Positions 25,371 through 33,900 of a stretch of 64,000 nucleotides of DNA are shown in pieces (the first letter of the stretch is position 1; each line of letters opens with the position of its first letter). Made by a program: the position numbers and the translations under genes. The stretch comes from Gammaproteobacteria bacterium (GTDB lineage Bacteria > Pseudomonadota > Gammaproteobacteria > Pseudomonadales > Azotimanducaceae), in assembly GCA_009837185.1 (NCBI GenBank), contig VXUA01000071.1, forward strand, positions 62,001 through 126,000, given 5' to 3'. The notes beneath the pieces are model-generated. The model searched no databases, had not been told where the DNA came from, and was given only the letters and a program-made list of their open reading frames with translations.

Positions 25371-26862
25371 TGACAATCAATTGAGACGCATGCTGGTGCC
25401 ATTCTGCATCCAATCGTTTTGTAACTTTCTTAGACACACCTCCGAGCACGTTTATTGCAGAACGAAGTCGAGCGTTCACAACATCCAAACCTAGGATCTG
25501 AATGGAATCAAAAAGTGGAAGAGAAACTGAACGACCCGAAATTGCCACAAACAAGGGAAACAAGAACTCTCGAAATTTAAGCTCTAACAACGCCGCCAGT
25601 TGTTTAAACGTTTCGGATATTACGTCACTGTCCCAATTCTTTATTTGTTCCAGTAGCAGTTGTGAGAAATACAACACTCTAACACAATCTTCCGAAGTTA
25701 CTTTCTTGTGGTTAAACGATTCTGCCGTGAGTGTCGCGCGCTCGCCTAAGAGATAGTCTGCTTGCGAGAACACGTCGTCAAATCTCTCCGTTCTGTCATG
25801 CACCAATCTGAGAATCGCGTCTGCTCGTCCATCGCCAAACGCCCAGGCTCCCATTTTCTCCTTGAGCTCAGAGTGTGAGAGGCTTCGAATATATTGGCCA
25901 TTCAACCACGAGAGCTTGGCTAGATCAAACACTGGACCAGAGGTGGACACACGCGCCGGTGTGAGTGCTTCTTGAAATTCTTGAAACGAAAACATTTCCC
26001 TTTCATCAGGCATGGAGAATCCCATAGTAGCGAGATAGTTCAACAACGCTTCCGGGAGGTATCCACAGCGGCGAAAATAGTTGATCGAAGTACTCTGCTT
26101 TCGCTTTGAAATTTTCGAATGATCTGGATTTCGCAACAATGGTAAGTGAATCAATTCTGGTTGTTCCCAACCAAAGTAGGTGTAAATCAATTGATGTTTA
26201 GGGCAGGAGCTCAACCACTCTTCCCCGCGAAAAATGTGCGAGATTTCCATTAGGTGATCGTCTACCGAAGCAGCAAAGTGGTAAGTCGGAAATCGATCTG
26301 ACTTTAAGAGGATTTGCATATCCACTTGTCCCCATGGAATTTCAATTGGACCGCGTAAGGTGTCGTGAAACACGCAACTTCCGTCGGTTGGAACCTTTAG
26401 CCGGATGACATGGGGTACTCCTTCCTCGATTTGAGATTCAATTTCTTGCATGCTCAAACCAATGCAATGCCCATCATATTTAGGTACTAGTCCCTGTTGA
26501 CGCTGGTTCGATCTAACTTCGTCTAATCGTTCTTTCGTGCAAAAACAATGGAACGCGCCGCCGATAGATACTAATTCGGCAATCAGGTCATGATAGATTG
26601 ATAAGCGTTCGCTACACCTATACGGACCGTGAGGACCACCGACATCGGGACCTTCATCCCAATCTAACCCCAGCCAGCGCAGGGCATCTTGTATTGCTTG
26701 ATCCGATTTGGCGTCACTGCGTTCGACATCAGTGTCTTCCATTCGCAGTACAAATTTGCCGCGATGCTGGTGCGCAAAAGCACGATTGAAAAGCGCAACA
26801 TAGGCTGTTCCGAGGTGCGGTAAGCCAGTTGGCGAAGGTGCAACGCGTGTTCTAATCGTCAT
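25366..26862 (-). CDS. gltX: Glutamyl-tRNA synthetase with C-terminus altered by an insertion
   Basis: GltX charges tRNA-Glu. The class I signatures are clear: RVAPSPTGLPHLGTAYVALF (HIGH-like) at residues 5-24, RMEDTDVERS, the HIFRGEEWLSSCPKHQL region, and the KMSKS-like KISKRKQS. The anticodon-binding half follows and the total of 498 residues is normal. The last codons cross into the MITE-like element: ...QLIV is host sequence, then AGG TAG comes from the duplication and terminal repeat. Removing the element in silico and rejoining the flanks gives QLIVTTDTD and a TAA, so the insertion replaced the last five residues with one arginine. The change is small and the enzyme is probably functional. 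ATG at 26860-26862. Confidence 0.95.
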   Translation of the reverse strand: MTIRTRVAPSPTGLPHLGTAYVALFNRAFAHQHRGKFVLRMEDTDVERSDAKSDQAIQDALRWLGLDWDEGPDVGGPHGPYRCSERLSIYHDLIAELVSIGGAFHCFCTKERLDEVRSNQRQQGLVPKYDGHCIGLSMQEIESQIEEGVPHVIRLKVPTDGSCVFHDTLRGPIEIPWGQVDMQILLKSDRFPTYHFAASVDDHLMEISHIFRGEEWLSSCPKHQLIYTYFGWEQPELIHLPLLRNPDHSKISKRKQSTSINYFRRCGYLPEALLNYLATMGFSMPDEREMFSFQEFQEALTPARVSTSGPVFDLAKLSWLNGQYIRSLSHSELKEKMGAWAFGDGRADAILRLVHDRTERFDDVFSQADYLLGERATLTAESFNHKKVTSEDCVRVLYFSQLLLEQIKNWDSDVISETFKQLAALLELKFREFLFPLFVAISGRSVSLPLFDSIQILGLDVVNARLRSAINVLGGVSKKVTKRLDAEWHQHASQLIVR

Positions 26863-26944
26863 GGTGGTTTAGCAAGTATACAGCGAACTGTGTTCGTTCA
26901 ACACGCATTGGATGCATTGTTTCGTTTGCTCACCGCGGCGAACA

Positions 26945-26963
26945 GTCATCGTCCGGCGATGAC
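26945..26963. repeat. Short inverted repeat between lpxC and gltX
   Basis: GTCATCG (26945-26951) and CGATGAC (26957-26963) flank a 5-nt loop. It lies just past the lpxC stop. There is no T run on either strand, so it is a weak terminator candidate at best, or an RNA processing or mRNA-end stem. Confidence 0.35.
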
Positions 26964-26989
26964 CGACAGTGAGGTGAAATTGAGAGAGC

Positions 26990-27910
26990 CTAGTCGGCGC
27001 GGAAGTGATGAGGACGAAAAATAGCGTTTTCCTCATCAACTATTTCATTTCCTTCTGAATCTACGATAGTCCATGCTTCTGGCGTTCGGAGTACCGCTCG
27101 CACTAATTTGTTGTTCAAAGCATGACCAGACATATATCCCTCAAACTCTGCTAGCAGAGGCATACCGAGCAAATACAAATCGCCTATCACGTCTAACACT
27201 TTGTGCTTGACGAATTCATCCTTGTACCGTAAACCTTCAGGATTCATGACTCCTTTGTCGTCAATGCCGATGGCATTTTCCATACTTGAACCCAGGCATC
27301 GATTTACTGATCTAGCTTCGTCTAATTCTGAAGCAAGTCCAAAGGATCGAGCCTTGCATACATCGTCAATATAGGAGTCTTCCGAAAAATCCAATTCGAC
27401 GTGTTTTGGGTATCGATTGAACACGTGGTGATACTTCACAAACGTATATCCAACCTTAAAACCATTGAATGGACGGAGCGCCGCGACCGCATCGCCTTGG
27501 CTAACGGTAATATCGCGGTTGATCTTTAGAAACTTGCGTATTCCATCACACTCTTTAACACCGTGCATCATTATTAAGTTGACGAATCCTTCCGCACTAC
27601 CATCCATGATGGGTACCTCTTCTCCGGTCACATGCACAATCGCATTGTCGACCTCCAGTCCCCATAGCGCGGACATCAAGTGTTCTATTGTCGAAATCTC
27701 AATGTCGTTGTATCTGATCGTAGTTGACAGAGTTGTATCCGAGACATGTGCAGCCGAAGCTCGAATAAATGTGTTGGGAAAATCGTCTCGTACGAATTGA
27801 ATACCGAAATTTGTGGGTGCAGGTCGAATCGAAACTCGAGACCGTTCCCCAGTATGGACGCCTATTCCAATGGCATCTACTGACTCAGCGAGTGTATGCT
27901 GTTTTTTCAT
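26990..27910 (-). CDS. lpxC: UDP-3-O-acyl-N-acetylglucosamine deacetylase
   Basis: LpxC is the zinc deacetylase for the committed step of lipid A synthesis. All signature elements are seen in its 306 residues: ESVDAIGIGVHTG at the start, STIEHLMSALWGLEVDNA with the zinc histidine, VPIMDGSAEGFVNL, EFVKHKVLDVIGDLYLLG with the second zinc site (KHKxLDxxGD), and GHALNNKLVRA with the catalytic histidine. In most gammaproteobacteria lpxC follows ftsZ; here its upstream neighbour is a divergent TerB-like gene, so the division cluster is elsewhere. A promoter candidate is at 28014-28042. Confidence 0.97.
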   Translation of the reverse strand: MKKQHTLAESVDAIGIGVHTGERSRVSIRPAPTNFGIQFVRDDFPNTFIRASAAHVSDTTLSTTIRYNDIEISTIEHLMSALWGLEVDNAIVHVTGEEVPIMDGSAEGFVNLIMMHGVKECDGIRKFLKINRDITVSQGDAVAALRPFNGFKVGYTFVKYHHVFNRYPKHVELDFSEDSYIDDVCKARSFGLASELDEARSVNRCLGSSMENAIGIDDKGVMNPEGLRYKDEFVKHKVLDVIGDLYLLGMPLLAEFEGYMSGHALNNKLVRAVLRTPEAWTIVDSEGNEIVDEENAIFRPHHFRAD

Positions 27911-28236
27911 ATCCTATGCAGCTTCGTTGTAAAACTAAGTGTTTAACCTAGATGGGTGACAAAAAATGGAGAGAAAATGGAGGGTTTCTGAAGTAAATCC
28001 CAAGATTGAGTGTATTTTAACGATTTCAGTATAAATACGCAATCTCTAAATCGATGGTAAAAAAAGTACAGAATTGGGTGTTTCGCGTGCTTTATTGTGC
28101 TTCGGTTGTTACGTTTGTCGTATTCCTGTAGAAGCACACGGTGGCACTATCGAAAGGAAAGTAAAGCTTACCGTTTTGGACAATAGAATTTTAACTTTAA
28201 TAACGTTTCAAAGATTGAATTTCAGAAGCATTCAAC
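27911..28236. other. Gene-free stretch between lpxC and the TerB-like gene
   Basis: This AT-rich divergent region holds the lpxC promoter candidate and an 8-bp inverted repeat, TGTGCTTC (28096-28103) with GAAGCACA (28131-28138), separated by 27 nt. A 64-codon reverse frame here is rich in aromatic and basic residues and looks like chance. I see no RNA gene. Confidence 0.5.
28014..28042 (-). promoter_or_regulatory. Promoter candidate for lpxC
   Basis: On the reverse strand TTGCGT (28037-28042) and TAAAAT (28014-28019) are separated by 17 bp. The -10 matches five of six bases; the -35 is weak. The transcript would carry a leader of about 95 nt before the lpxC ATG. Confidence 0.45.
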
Positions 28237-28707
28237 ATGTTTAACAGTGTAAAGGCTTTGTTTGCAAAGGCTGACTCCCAACACACATTAGAGCTTGAAG
28301 AACAAGATTTAGTTCCAATCGCTGCCGCAATGGTTCTACTAGAGGTTGCTTGGGCTGATCACATATTACAACCTGAAGAAAAAGATCTCATTGAGACCTC
28401 ATTAACAAAACTATACGGTTTTGATCAAACACAAGCGAGCAGGGTCCTTAAGCAAGCAGAGAGTGAACACAAACAGTCGACAGGTCTTCACAAGTTTACC
28501 AGGACCTTGAATGAGCAATTAGATCTAGATGAAAAGATCACACTATTGACTCAACTATGGCGAATGAACAGCCTAGAAAGCACTTCGTTCCATTATGAAG
28601 AGCACGTGATTCGCAAAATCGCAGATCTGTTACACTTACGTCATTCAGAATTCATCAAAGCGAAGTTAGACGCGAGACGAACTCAATCGACAGAAAGGTC
28701 GGTTTAG
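28237..28707 (+). CDS. TerB-like (tellurite-resistance fold) protein
   Basis: A 156-residue all-helical soluble protein with the TerB/DjlA-like pattern: VPIAAAMVLLEVAWADHILQPEEKDLIETSL and, later, LDEKITLLTQLWRMNSLESTSFHYEEHVIRKIADLLHL. The D/E residues after WADH and the final EHVIRKIADLL match the metal-binding helices of this family. Despite the name, most members have no proven tellurite role. It is convergent with the hvfC-like gene, overlapping it at the stop codons by four bases. Confidence 0.75.
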   Translation: MFNSVKALFAKADSQHTLELEEQDLVPIAAAMVLLEVAWADHILQPEEKDLIETSLTKLYGFDQTQASRVLKQAESEHKQSTGLHKFTRTLNEQLDLDEKITLLTQLWRMNSLESTSFHYEEHVIRKIADLLHLRHSEFIKAKLDARRTQSTERSV

Positions 28708-29468
28708 TTTTTATGGGTTGTTAATATCACTCCTCGTTTATTGAATACCTCAATCGTGGGCACTAACTGATTGAACAGTAATTCGTGAGCGACATCAAAT
28801 TCTTCACTGAGTTGAGTTGTCAGCTTACTAAGCGATAGAGGGTGTTCCAGCACTTCCAACATTCGGAATGTGCGCACGTTGGTTCCTAAAACTTCAACTT
28901 GATCGTTGCGATCGCGAAATGCGATTAACCATGTCGGTTGTTTCGGTTGTTGGCTGTTCCACGTAGCTGGAGTCAGTTTATGCACCGGCCATTGATAAGA
29001 CAGTAATCGCACAGTGGATGATCGCTGGACACAGGTAGCATCCTTATAGATATCGAGATTGTTGCACCGCGGCGCATCTGGTGCAAGTCGTAGTTGCATT
29101 CTCATCGCATCCAAGTGACACATTTCACTCATGAACGGATACTCGGTACGATCTCGATCTGAATTCTCCAAGTACTCGACGAAAGCTAAAGGAATGTCTT
29201 TGAAATAAGGTGATGAGCACGAATGTTCTCGCATGAATCCTCGAATGAGCTTGTCCCATTGATCGTCATCGACGAAAGGACGAAACGACTTAAACGATTT
29301 CGCGCAGAACGACGCCAAGTTATTAAAAAAGAGACGTTTGTAAATGTCCATGCGACGTTGCTCAATACCTGGCGGTGCGGTATTGTGCTCAGGGTCTCGA
29401 ATGTAATTAGCGAACTGCTGTTGAATTCGTTGATAGTCCGGAAAATCGTCCCGAACGTTACTATCCAC
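28704..29468 (-). CDS. hvfC: HvfC-like DUF2063 partner of the MNIO maturase
   Basis: The 254-residue protein has the DUF2063 N-terminal domain (about 10-100: FANYIRDPEHNTAPPGIEQRRMDIYKRLFFNNL, then FAKSF-like CAKSFKSFRPFVDDDQW), a linker, and a C-terminal winged-helix-like part (VRTFRMLEVLEHPLSLSKLTTQLSEEF). HvfC/BufC proteins bind the precursor leader and are needed with the DUF692 enzyme. The start is GTG at 29466-29468; it overlaps the hvfB-like stop (TAG at 29461-29463) by eight bases, so the pair is coupled. This is the last gene of the three-gene operon; the DoxX-like hvfX that often follows is absent. Confidence 0.85.
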   Translation of the reverse strand: MDSNVRDDFPDYQRIQQQFANYIRDPEHNTAPPGIEQRRMDIYKRLFFNNLASFCAKSFKSFRPFVDDDQWDKLIRGFMREHSCSSPYFKDIPLAFVEYLENSDRDRTEYPFMSEMCHLDAMRMQLRLAPDAPRCNNLDIYKDATCVQRSSTVRLLSYQWPVHKLTPATWNSQQPKQPTWLIAFRDRNDQVEVLGTNVRTFRMLEVLEHPLSLSKLTTQLSEEFDVAHELLFNQLVPTIEVFNKRGVILTTHKN

Positions 29469-30324
29469 TATCGACCTGCTCCGCTTCGGTGGTCACGTAT
29501 TGTTGTTGGTACTCTTTGATCCGAGAAACCTCCGATATTAAATCGGGGATCGCCGGAAAGTTAAAGTCTCGTTCTAATAGTGTTGGGATCGTGCCATATC
29601 GCCGGTAGACATGTTCAAGTAATTGCCAAACCGGATCAGCCACTGCAGCCGCGTGTGTATCAATCCTCAAATCTTCTGCTTCTTTAAAGTGTCCAGCGAT
29701 GTGAATATAGGTGATTCTTGAGATCGGTAGAGAATCGATGAACTCGAAAGGATCGTATCCAAAGTTCACACTGTTCACGTAGGCATTGTTGACATCGAGT
29801 AAGAGATTGCAGTCCGCTTCCGTGAGCACGGCGTTAATGAAATCACTTTCGTTGAGTTCCTGACCCGGAGCAGCGTAGTATGAAACGTGTTCAACTGCAA
29901 TTTTTCGCTCCAGCACCTCTTGTACCGTACGAATTCTGGATGAGACATGTCGCACCGCATCTTCGGTGAAAGGAATTGGCATCAGATCATAGAGATGTCC
30001 ATGATCACTACATGCACTTAAATGGTCCGAATAGAATGAGATGTCGTGTTTGTCGAGAAATTCTCGAACACTCTCAAGAAAATCTAAATCTAAGGGGCTA
30101 GGACCGCCGATCGAGAGCGACAGACCATGGCAAACAATGGGAAATCGTTCCGCGTATGTCCGAAATTCCCGCCCAAAACGACCACCGACATCGATCCAAT
30201 TTTCTGGTGCGACTTCCCAGAAGTCGACATTCTCATTGATAAGTTCCGGATGCTCCCGTAGAGCGCGAAACATACCACGACGTAGGCCTAGACCGGCACC
30301 TCGAATAGATAGCTGTTGGGGCAC
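29461..30324 (-). CDS. hvfB: HvfB-like DUF692/MNIO iron-dependent RiPP maturase
   Basis: The 287-residue TIM-barrel enzyme has the multinuclear non-heme iron signature: EVAPENWIDVGG near residue 40, His66 in VCHGLSLSIGG, Asp100-His101 in YSDHLSA, Glu145-His146 in VEHVSYY, Asp177 and Asn179 in LLLDVNNAYVN, His208 in YIHIAGH, Asp222 and His224 in DTHA, and Glu251 in LLERDFN. HvfB-type enzymes oxidise cysteines in EGxCG motifs of a precursor to oxazolone-thioamide groups. The start is GTG at 30322-30324 with no visible Shine-Dalgarno, only seven bases after a terminator-like T run. Expression of the enzyme is therefore probably kept well below the precursor. Confidence 0.9.
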   Translation of the reverse strand: MPQQLSIRGAGLGLRRGMFRALREHPELINENVDFWEVAPENWIDVGGRFGREFRTYAERFPIVCHGLSLSIGGPSPLDLDFLESVREFLDKHDISFYSDHLSACSDHGHLYDLMPIPFTEDAVRHVSSRIRTVQEVLERKIAVEHVSYYAAPGQELNESDFINAVLTEADCNLLLDVNNAYVNSVNFGYDPFEFIDSLPISRITYIHIAGHFKEAEDLRIDTHAAAVADPVWQLLEHVYRRYGTIPTLLERDFNFPAIPDLISEVSRIKEYQQQYVTTEAEQVDSG

Positions 30325-30329
30325 AAGTG

Positions 30330-30379
30330 AAAAACGGACGAATTGCAGTTCCGAATTAAGCCCGGAACCACAATTCGTC
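30330..30379 (-). terminator. Hairpin plus T run between precursor and maturase genes
   Basis: GACGAATTG (30337-30345) pairs with CAATTCGTC (30371-30379). After a symmetrical CA/CA internal loop, GTTCCG (30348-30353) pairs with CGGAAC (30363-30368), closing on a 9-nt loop. On the reverse strand the stem is followed by CG and TTTTT (30330-30334). This is a strong Rho-independent terminator shape placed inside the operon, just before the hvfB start. It should let only a fraction of transcripts into the maturase genes. Confidence 0.75.
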
Positions 30380-30417
30380 AGTCAAAACGAAAGTTTGTAT
30401 TGAGGGAAAGAAGGAGA

Positions 30418-30765
30418 TTACTCCTCAGTGGTTTCCTCTTCTTCTTCCTCGTCGGCGTCTTCGTCGTCTTCGTCGGCGTCGTCTTCTTCTTCTTCTTCAC
30501 CGCATTGACCTTCGCCACACCCGCCTTCGTCTTCTCCACATTCACCTTCATCGTCACCGTCTTCATCGTCTTCACCGCATTGGCCTTCGCCGCACGAGGC
30601 TTCTTCGTCGTCTTCAGCGGCTAAAACATCGATATCGTCGAGAGACTCTGCTACGAATAGATTGTTAGCATCTTCGTCCATAGAAGCACTGAGGGCTACA
30701 CCGAGAGAAGCGGCCATAAACGCACCAACGCCAACAATGGCAGGCTTGGATTCATTAATTTTCAT
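30418..30765 (-). CDS. hvfA: HvfA-like RiPP precursor, very acidic, five Cys-Gly motifs
   Basis: The 115-residue precursor starts MKINESKPAIVGVGAFMAAS, an N-terminal signal peptide (hydrophobic core to about residue 28). A linker ending near LAAEDDEE leads to the core. All five cysteines (58, 63, 76, 83, 88) are followed by glycine: EASCG, EGQCG, EGECG, EGGCG and EGQCG. Four match the EGxCG target motif of HvfB-type MNIO enzymes. The remainder (about residues 90-115) is almost pure E and D. The modified peptide should be exported to the periplasm, where HvfA/bufferin-type products bind copper; that function is inferred from relatives. A GAGGA ribosome site lies seven bases before the ATG. Confidence 0.88.
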   Translation of the reverse strand: MKINESKPAIVGVGAFMAASLGVALSASMDEDANNLFVAESLDDIDVLAAEDDEEASCGEGQCGEDDEDGDDEGECGEDEGGCGEGQCGEEEEEDDADEDDEDADEEEEEETTEE

Positions 30766-30848
30766 AGAAAAATCCTCACAAGGGTTAGGGGTTTTGTAAC
30801 TAGAAACTGCCTTGTAACAGTTTCAATCTACATTGCAATTAGTAGAAG

Positions 30849-30892
30849 TGACAATATTATTCACAAATAATTCCATTATTCCTCCATTATTC
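30849..30892 (-). promoter_or_regulatory. hvfA promoter region with phased AT-rich repeats
   Basis: ATTATT occurs at 30856-30861, 30875-30880 and 30886-30891, and its complement AATAAT at 30866-30871. The starts are 10, 9 and 11 bp apart, so they face the same side of the helix. They lie directly upstream of a -35-like TTGTCA (30849-30854, reverse strand), which is 18 bp from TAGATT (30825-30830). A 7-bp hairpin (30803-30809 with 30818-30824) overlaps the expected transcript start. This looks like a multi-site operator; the regulator is not identifiable. Confidence 0.45.
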
Positions 30893-30965
30893 AGTCAGAA
30901 TCAGAGAATTCGCAAAAAGTCCCAGAAATTTAAAGGCCAGATTCCTAATTAGAGTAGAAGGGTAA

Positions 30966-33900
30966 CTATTTTGGGTGTTCCCACTGTGCAAATGCTTGTT
31001 CCAAGCGCTGAGGAGAGAGTTTTGTTCGAGTCTTTAATTCCTGACAGAATAGCGACAGTCGATACTCTTGAAGTAAGTGAAACAATCCGTCTGCATAGGG
31101 GTGTTGACGCTGGACGCCAAGGGAAGCCAGTCGTTCTTGCCAACGTGTTATTTCCCTCGTCGCAAGTACGTCCTTTTTCAACTTCCCGGAGAGCCGATCT
31201 AACCGAGCCTTGATACCGTCTAGATAACGAGGTAAATCAGGCATGCGTTCACTAGAAAATGAAAACGGAAAGGTCGAATCAAAGAGGCTATTGAGTTGTT
31301 GCTTGACGTCTTCTCGAGATTCCTGAAATACAGGCTTCTCTAAAGACTCTACACGAAGCATCAAGTGATGTCGCATTGACAATGCGTTCGACACTAGATC
31401 CATCAGATGTAGGGCATTGGGTATGAAATATTGACGTTGAATTTCGATTACTTGCCGAAACTCTTCTTCACTTTCTGGCAATGTTGGAGGAGGAAAAAAC
31501 GTGTCGCGAGCAGCGGTCAAAAAAAGCAACTGTCGAAACTCATGAATATTCCCAAGAGTGGTCGAGTACAACTGCAATGCTCGGTCATTGTTAAACTGAG
31601 ACGATAAGTAATTTATTGTCTCGTGTTCCCGTATAAGTGCTAGCCGACACATCCCTCTTAATGATCCTTGGTACTGGTCTCGCTCATCGAAACCTACCAG
31701 TATGTCAACGCAATCTCCGCGATCGACTAGCACAGGGAAAAGCACGATCGTTCCCTTCGGACTTTTTACTGTAATAGTGCGAGTTAGCCCAGATGGTGGA
31801 AATGTCTTCAATCCCTGCTGCTCAAACTGCGCTTTGAACGATTCATCGAAATGATTCTCAAGAAGGTGTTGAACACGTTGACGCACAGCAGACAAGTTTC
31901 GTCCTTGTGCGATCACGTTTTGCTTTTGATCAATAGTTTGAACGTTCACGATCAGATGTTTTGATACATCTTCTAAACGCCACACAGACGTAGCTATTTC
32001 CACATGAAATAAAGCTCGTATTCTTTGCGACAACACTTCTGCGAGATGGCCGACGCGATATTGACTGTCCTGTAATAGAAGAGGCACGAGTTCCCCGATC
32101 TTATCGGGTATGGGAGCTAGTTGCTTTCGAAACTGTTTTGGAAGTCGACGCAACAATTCAATGCACTTTTCTTCAAAGAATCCTGGAACAATCCATTCCA
32201 AGCTCGATTGCTGGAGCTTTGGTAAATCCGCGAGTGGCACGCGAATCGATACTCCATCGTCTTCTCGACCGGGACCAAATTTGTATCGTAGAGAAAATCG
32301 ATCAGAGTTGATTTCCAACTCTGCTGGATACGCATATTCGCGAATGGAATAGCTAGGGTGATGCAGAAAGTCTTCGCGTTGAATAAGCAAATCATTTCGT
32401 TGCTTTGCATCGGCAGTGCGGTACCATCGTAGGAACGACATTCGATCACAGACTTCATTCGGAACCTTTTTACGATATAGCTCGACAACGCCGTCTTCGC
32501 CTAAGACAATGTCTGTTCGTCGTTCCTTCGATTGTGTTTCCAGCAGGGATTCTCGCAGTTCGAAATTTGTACTAACTTCCTGAATTTCAATGTTGGCTTC
32601 ATCGCGAACCAGCGCGTGGGTCAAAAACAGTTCTCGAGCTGCACAGTGATCAAAGTCTTTGAGTCTAACGTTACGGTTTTGAACAATGGGTAAACCGTAC
32701 ACGGAAATGTCTAAGTAGGTGCAACTATCGTTTTTAATTGAATCCCAATAGTGATCGTGTACCCGTGTACTCACAAACGAACGAGCGTAGGGCTCAACCC
32801 ATGTTGGTTTGATTTCGGCTAGACCACGTGCATAGACTCTCGAAGTTTCAACAATTGTTGCGGCAACCACCCACTTCGGCTTGCGCTTTGCAATGACTGA
32901 GCCTGGAAACAACGAGAACTTGAGATTCCGGGCACCCTGATAAGAAGAATCGTCTAAACGAAGTCCTAGAAAACTCAACGACCCACTCAATACGGATTTG
33001 TGGATCCTGTCGAAACTTGCTACCTTCTCGTTGATATTCATTCGCAAGCGTTTGCACGTTAGCACAAGTTGCCGATGTAGAGCGCGCCATTCCAAGTATC
33101 GTTGCGTGGAGACAAAGTGCCGCTCAAGAACACGCTTTAGCTGACTCCATGAATGGTCGTCCCTATGTCCTTCTATCCATTCCCACAAATTGAGATAGGA
33201 CAAAAAGTCCGATTTGGGATGCCGGAATTGTTGGTGGGCTTCATCCGCAGCCTGTTGCTGTTTAAATGGTCGGAGAAATGGGTCTTGTGCTGCTAATGCA
33301 GAAACAATAACTAGTAGTTCCTTTAGTGCGCGCTGTTGATTCGCCTCGATTAGCATTCGAGCAAGTCTAGGATCGACAGGAATTTGCACCATTTGTCTGC
33401 CAAGATCGGTAATCTCACCGCGCTGCAAAGCACCCAATTCATGCAACAGTCTCGTCGCCGCAGCGACGGCTCTGTCGTCGGGACGATTTATAAAGGGAAA
33501 TGTAGCAATCTCACCAAAGCCGAAAACAACCATTTGCAACACGACGGCCGCAAGATTAGTCCGCATGATTTCTGGATCGGTGAATGCTTCTCTCGATAGT
33601 AAATCCGACTCCGAGTAGAGACGAAAACACACTCCTGGAGCTAAACGACCACATCGGCCAGCTCGCTGATTCGCACTGGCTTGGGATATAGCTTCGATGG
33701 GCAATCTCTGAATTCGAGAACGCACACTAAAGCGGCTAATCCTCGCCTGCCCAAAATCAATTACATATCGAATATTTGGAACGGTGAGACTGGTTTCCGC
33801 GACGTTGGTCGCAAGCAAGATGCGACGTTTTGACGACGTCGAAAAAATCTTGCGTTGCTCTGAGGCAGGTAATCGAGCATATAGAGGTAGCACCTCAAAC

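Noticed and set aside
27943-28137. A 64-codon reverse frame upstream of lpxC
   Set aside because: Aromatic and basic composition typical of translated AT-rich intergenic DNA; it would overlap the lpxC promoter.
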